DNA of 64,000 bases from Halopiger aswanensis (lineage in GTDB: Archaea > Halobacteriota > Halobacteria > Halobacteriales > Natrialbaceae). Under the pieces are notes generated by a model, which saw only the letters and a program-made list of their open reading frames with translations, searched no databases and was not told the origin of the DNA. The stretch lies in the NCBI RefSeq assembly GCF_003610195.1, contig NZ_RAPO01000001.1:806001-870000 (forward strand). Direction: 5' to 3'. Made by a program: the position numbers and the translations under genes. Shown in pieces: positions 61,550-64,000 of this stretch. Every line of letters begins with the position of its first letter. The first letter of the stretch is position 1.

Positions 61550-62882
61550 CGCGGTCACCCGCTTTCGCGTCCGGGTCCGAGTCCGGATCCGGCGTCGTGT
61601 CCGCGAACGCGGCGACGATCTCGTCGACGATCTCGGGGGCGGGGGCGATCGAATCGACGCAGCCGGTTTCGATCGCCTGACAGGGGATGCCGAAAACGGG
61701 GCTCGTCGCCTCGTCCTGTGCGATTGTTCGTCCGCCCGCGGCTTTGATCGCCTCGATCCCGGCGGCGCCGTCGTCACCCATGCCGGTCAGGACGACGCCA
61801 CAGAGCGGTCCGTCGACGCGGTCGGCGGCCGTTTCCATCGTGACGTCGATCGCCGGCTGGATGCCGTAGTCACGCCGCGCTTCGTCGAGGCGGACGCGCA
61901 GCGAATCGCCGAAGTCGGCGCCGATCTCGAGGTGGGCGCTACCGGGTGCAACGACCGCCTCGCCGGGACCGACCCGGTCGCCGTCGCTGGCCTCGCTGAC
62001 CGCGTACGGTCCCATCGCGTCGAGTCGGTCGGCGAACCGCCCGGTGAAATCGGCCGGCATGTGCTGGACGATCAGCACCGTCGCGCCGAGGCCGATCGGA
62101 AGCCGCCGGAGCAGTCGTTCGACGATCTTCGGGCCGCCCGTCGAGGCGCCGACGACGATCGTCGGACCGCGGACGCCGTCGTCCGCTTCGTCACCGTTGA
62201 CCGCGGAGGCCAGATCGTCGTTGCGCTCGGGGACGGGCGCCGCAGTCAATTGCGCGTCGGTTTCGGTGTCCGTCTCCGGACTGGCCGGCGCAATCGATTC
62301 GACCGCCGTTTCGCCTCGCGACGTCGTCCCGGTGGCACCGGCCGTCGACGGACTCGAGCGGTCGGTGCGTGCCGGATGCGAGTGCGAGCGAGCGCGAGTA
62401 GGAGCGCCCGATTGCGAGTCCGAACGACCGTTCGACTCTGACCGAGTCTCACTGCTCGTCGGTCGAGCATCAGCCAGGGACGACACGTCGACGTCGTCCA
62501 GTCGATCGATCTTCTCGCGGAGGTCGTCCACGAAGTGAGCGATGTTACGCGAGCCCGAACCGTCGGGCTTCTGGAGGAAGTCGATCGCGCCGGCTTCCAG
62601 CGCATCGAGGGTCGCCTCCGCGCCTGCATCGGTATACGCGCTGGCCATGATGACCGGCGTCGGCGTCGCCGCCATGATCCGCTCGACGGCCGCGATGCCG
62701 TTCATGTCCGGCATCTCGACGTCCATGGTCACCACGTCGGGATCGAAGGCCGCGTTCGTCACGATTTCGACTGCTTCGGTGCCGGTCTCGGCCGTTTCGA
62801 CGTCGTAGCCGGCGTCGCTGAGCGCGTTGCCGACGACTGTTCGGAAGAACTGAGAGTCGTCGACAACGAGTACTCGCGTCAT
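61542..62882 (-). CDS. cheB: Chemotaxis methylesterase CheB
   Basis: 446 residues from the ATG at 62882. An N-terminal receiver (VLVVDDSQFFRTVVG, VVTMDVEMPDMNG) is joined by a ~125-residue low-complexity linker to the methylesterase: Ser in VVGASTGGPK, His in LIVQHMPADFTGRF and Asp in GVVLTGMGDDGAAG. It removes receptor methyl groups. Its start overlaps the cheY stop (ATGA). The linker is longer than in bacterial CheB. Confidence 0.95.
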   Translation of the reverse strand: MTRVLVVDDSQFFRTVVGNALSDAGYDVETAETGTEAVEIVTNAAFDPDVVTMDVEMPDMNGIAAVERIMAATPTPVIMASAYTDAGAEATLDALEAGAIDFLQKPDGSGSRNIAHFVDDLREKIDRLDDVDVSSLADARPTSSETRSESNGRSDSQSGAPTRARSHSHPARTDRSSPSTAGATGTTSRGETAVESIAPASPETDTETDAQLTAAPVPERNDDLASAVNGDEADDGVRGPTIVVGASTGGPKIVERLLRRLPIGLGATVLIVQHMPADFTGRFADRLDAMGPYAVSEASDGDRVGPGEAVVAPGSAHLEIGADFGDSLRVRLDEARRDYGIQPAIDVTMETAADRVDGPLCGVVLTGMGDDGAAGIEAIKAAGGRTIAQDEATSPVFGIPCQAIETGCVDSIAPAPEIVDEIVAAFADTTPDPDSDPDAKAGDRDD

Positions 62883-63241
62883 GCCGCAGTGACGTCCGTA
62901 AGCGCTTTTCTGACGCTCGGTTCCTCGAACGGCTTCGTCACGTAGCCGTCCGCGCCCGCTTTGACCGCGAGTTTCATCTTTTCCCGCTGGCCGACGCTCG
63001 TGCACATGATAACGCTGGCGTCGGGATCGATTTTCTTTATGGCCGCGGTCGCCTTGATGCCGTTACATTTGGGCATCACGATGTCCATCATGACGATATC
63101 CGGATCGTGTTCCTTGTACAACTTGACGGCTTCAGCCCCGTTCGACGCCTCACCCAGAATGCGGTATTCCTGCTCGAGAATCTGCCGGAGGAGATTCCGC
63201 ATAAAATGTGAGTCGTCTACGATGAGCACCCCTGTCGACAT
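62879..63241 (-). CDS. cheY: Chemotaxis response regulator CheY
   Basis: 120 residues, a stand-alone receiver: D9/D10 in VLIVDDSHFMRN, phospho-acceptor D53 in IVMMDIVMPKCNG, T81 in VIMCTSVGQ and K103 in YVTKPFEEP. CheA phosphorylates it; in haloarchaea it reaches the archaellum motor through adaptor proteins that are not in this window. It is followed without gap by cheB. Confidence 0.95.
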   Translation of the reverse strand: MSTGVLIVDDSHFMRNLLRQILEQEYRILGEASNGAEAVKLYKEHDPDIVMMDIVMPKCNGIKATAAIKKIDPDASVIMCTSVGQREKMKLAVKAGADGYVTKPFEEPSVRKALTDVTAA

Positions 63242-63372
63242 TCACTAGTACACCAAATTCGGGTAGAAATACAACTACCATAAATGCTGTCTCTCTATTA
63301 TCAGACGTGATAACCGACGAAAACGACGGCGAGCGGTGCGTCCGCGCGGCTACCACGACCGGTAGTTACCGG

Positions 63373-63999
63373 TCACGACCGCGGCCCAGCCGCTAACAAA
63401 AGTTTGTCGACAGTGACGACCGGCGTGAGTTCGACGACGACGGGCTCCCGGTCCTGCGGCTCGTCGACCGATGCCGCCGCACTCGTTGCGTCCGATTCAC
63501 CGATCGCGTCGGCGGATTCCGCTCCCTCGGTCGGCGAGACGACCGTCTCCCCGATCCGTCGGGTCGGACGCCGCTCCTGTTCGGCGAGCGCACTGATCAG
63601 CGGGTGCTCGAGTAGATCGGTCTCGAACTCGCGCGAGGCGACGTCGTCGGCGTCCAGTAGGTTGCGCTCGGGAACGGATTCGACGTCCAGGACCTCGTGG
63701 ACCCGAATCGCCGCCGACTGGTCGTCGGCACCGCGGTCGAAGACGAGCAATTGGTCGCGCCCGGCGTCGGTTTCGGTGGTTCCGTGGTCGGCCGTCGGGA
63801 AGTGCACGGACGGATCGATCACGGCCGTGATTTCGCCGCGGAGGTCGGTGACGCCCTCGACCGCCGACGGCGTTCGCGGGACCGGCGTCAGTTCGTCCGG
63901 GAGATCCGTCGTCGTACGAACGTCGTCGACCGGAACGGCCAGACGGTGCTCGCCGACGGTAAACAGCACGAGCCGCACGAGCTCTTCCTCGTCGTCGGA
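63373..63999 (-). CDS. cheW: CheW coupling protein (5' end beyond the window)
   Basis: The frame stays open to the window edge (SDDEEELVRLVLFTVGEHRL), so the start lies outside; the GTG at 63978 is internal. The first ~110 residues are a CheW SH3-like domain (LAVPVDDVRTTTDLPDELTP, GVTDLRGEITAVIDPSVHF). An acidic loop (ESADAIGESDATSAAASVDE) separates it from the final strand VVVELTPVVTVDKLLLAA. It links receptors to CheA. The gap of ~130 bp to cheY may hold a promoter. Confidence 0.88.
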   Translation of the reverse strand, partial: SDDEEELVRLVLFTVGEHRLAVPVDDVRTTTDLPDELTPVPRTPSAVEGVTDLRGEITAVIDPSVHFPTADHGTTETDAGRDQLLVFDRGADDQSAAIRVHEVLDVESVPERNLLDADDVASREFETDLLEHPLISALAEQERRPTRRIGETVVSPTEGAESADAIGESDATSAAASVDEPQDREPVVVELTPVVTVDKLLLAAGPRS

Positions 64000-64000
64000 C

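Overview
The window is chromosome of a halophilic archaeon (class Halobacteria). Proteins are strongly acidic, third codon positions are GC-rich, promoters are TATA boxes about 27 bases ahead of largely leaderless starts, and the gene content is typical: HalX response regulator, HD-domain protein, fused 3-hydroxyacyl-CoA dehydrogenase/enoyl-CoA hydratase, TatA, SdhCDBA, and a full che cluster beside a type IV pilus locus. The Natrinema/Haloterrigena/Natronorubrum group is plausible, but that is a guess from style.

Layout. 1-6.2 kb: fatty-acid oxidation genes (two acyl-CoA dehydrogenases, the fused FadB-like enzyme), a HalX response regulator and two small membrane proteins. 6.25-23.74 kb: a DNA-3-methyladenine glycosylase (AlkA-type) gene cut in two by a 16.9-kb, AT-richer integrated element (6653-23536). 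24-34 kb: an acidic pentad-repeat protein, KatG, a PRC-barrel protein, a RimK-retropepsin fusion, a manganese catalase, a Tat-secreted protein, a flippase and a GNAT enzyme. 34-42.7 kb: an aspartoacylase-family enzyme, succinate dehydrogenase, an HD-domain protein, a peroxiredoxin, TatA and tRNA-Arg(CCT). 43-52.4 kb: a type IV pilus operon (PilB-like ATPase, PilC-like platform, five pilin-like proteins). 52.4-64 kb: an unknown gene and the che cluster on the minus strand (cheW-cheY-cheB-cheA-cheC-cheC-cheD-cheR), with CheW running off the window.

The main discovery candidate is the element. It enters the coding sequence of a host DNA-repair gene at an 11-bp core (ATGTACCTCCT), destroys that gene, and carries its own full-length, closely related glycosylase near its right end on the opposite strand. 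In that copy the attachment site is recoded, so the replacement gene no longer matches the target. The reconstructed circular attP is a symmetric site (GAGTTAA and TTAACTC arms around the core). The element also carries a ribbon-helix-helix-like protein joined to a tyrosine integrase, a serine recombinase, a single-chain type IIG-like restriction-modification enzyme, a signal peptidase coupled to a ribbon-helix-helix protein, zinc-ribbon and winged-helix proteins, an 18 x 12-bp iteron-like array, two tRNA-like T-arm structures and a structured non-coding region. I recognise no replication initiator, capsid or conjugation gene, so it may be a plasmid-like or satellite-like integrative element.

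Outside the element, other notable points are a dispersed 3'-UTR hairpin repeat (two copies), direct and inverted copies of the tRNA-Arg 3' end, a CheA with an ~815-residue acidic linker, and a PilB-like ATPase with a ~500-residue acidic tail.
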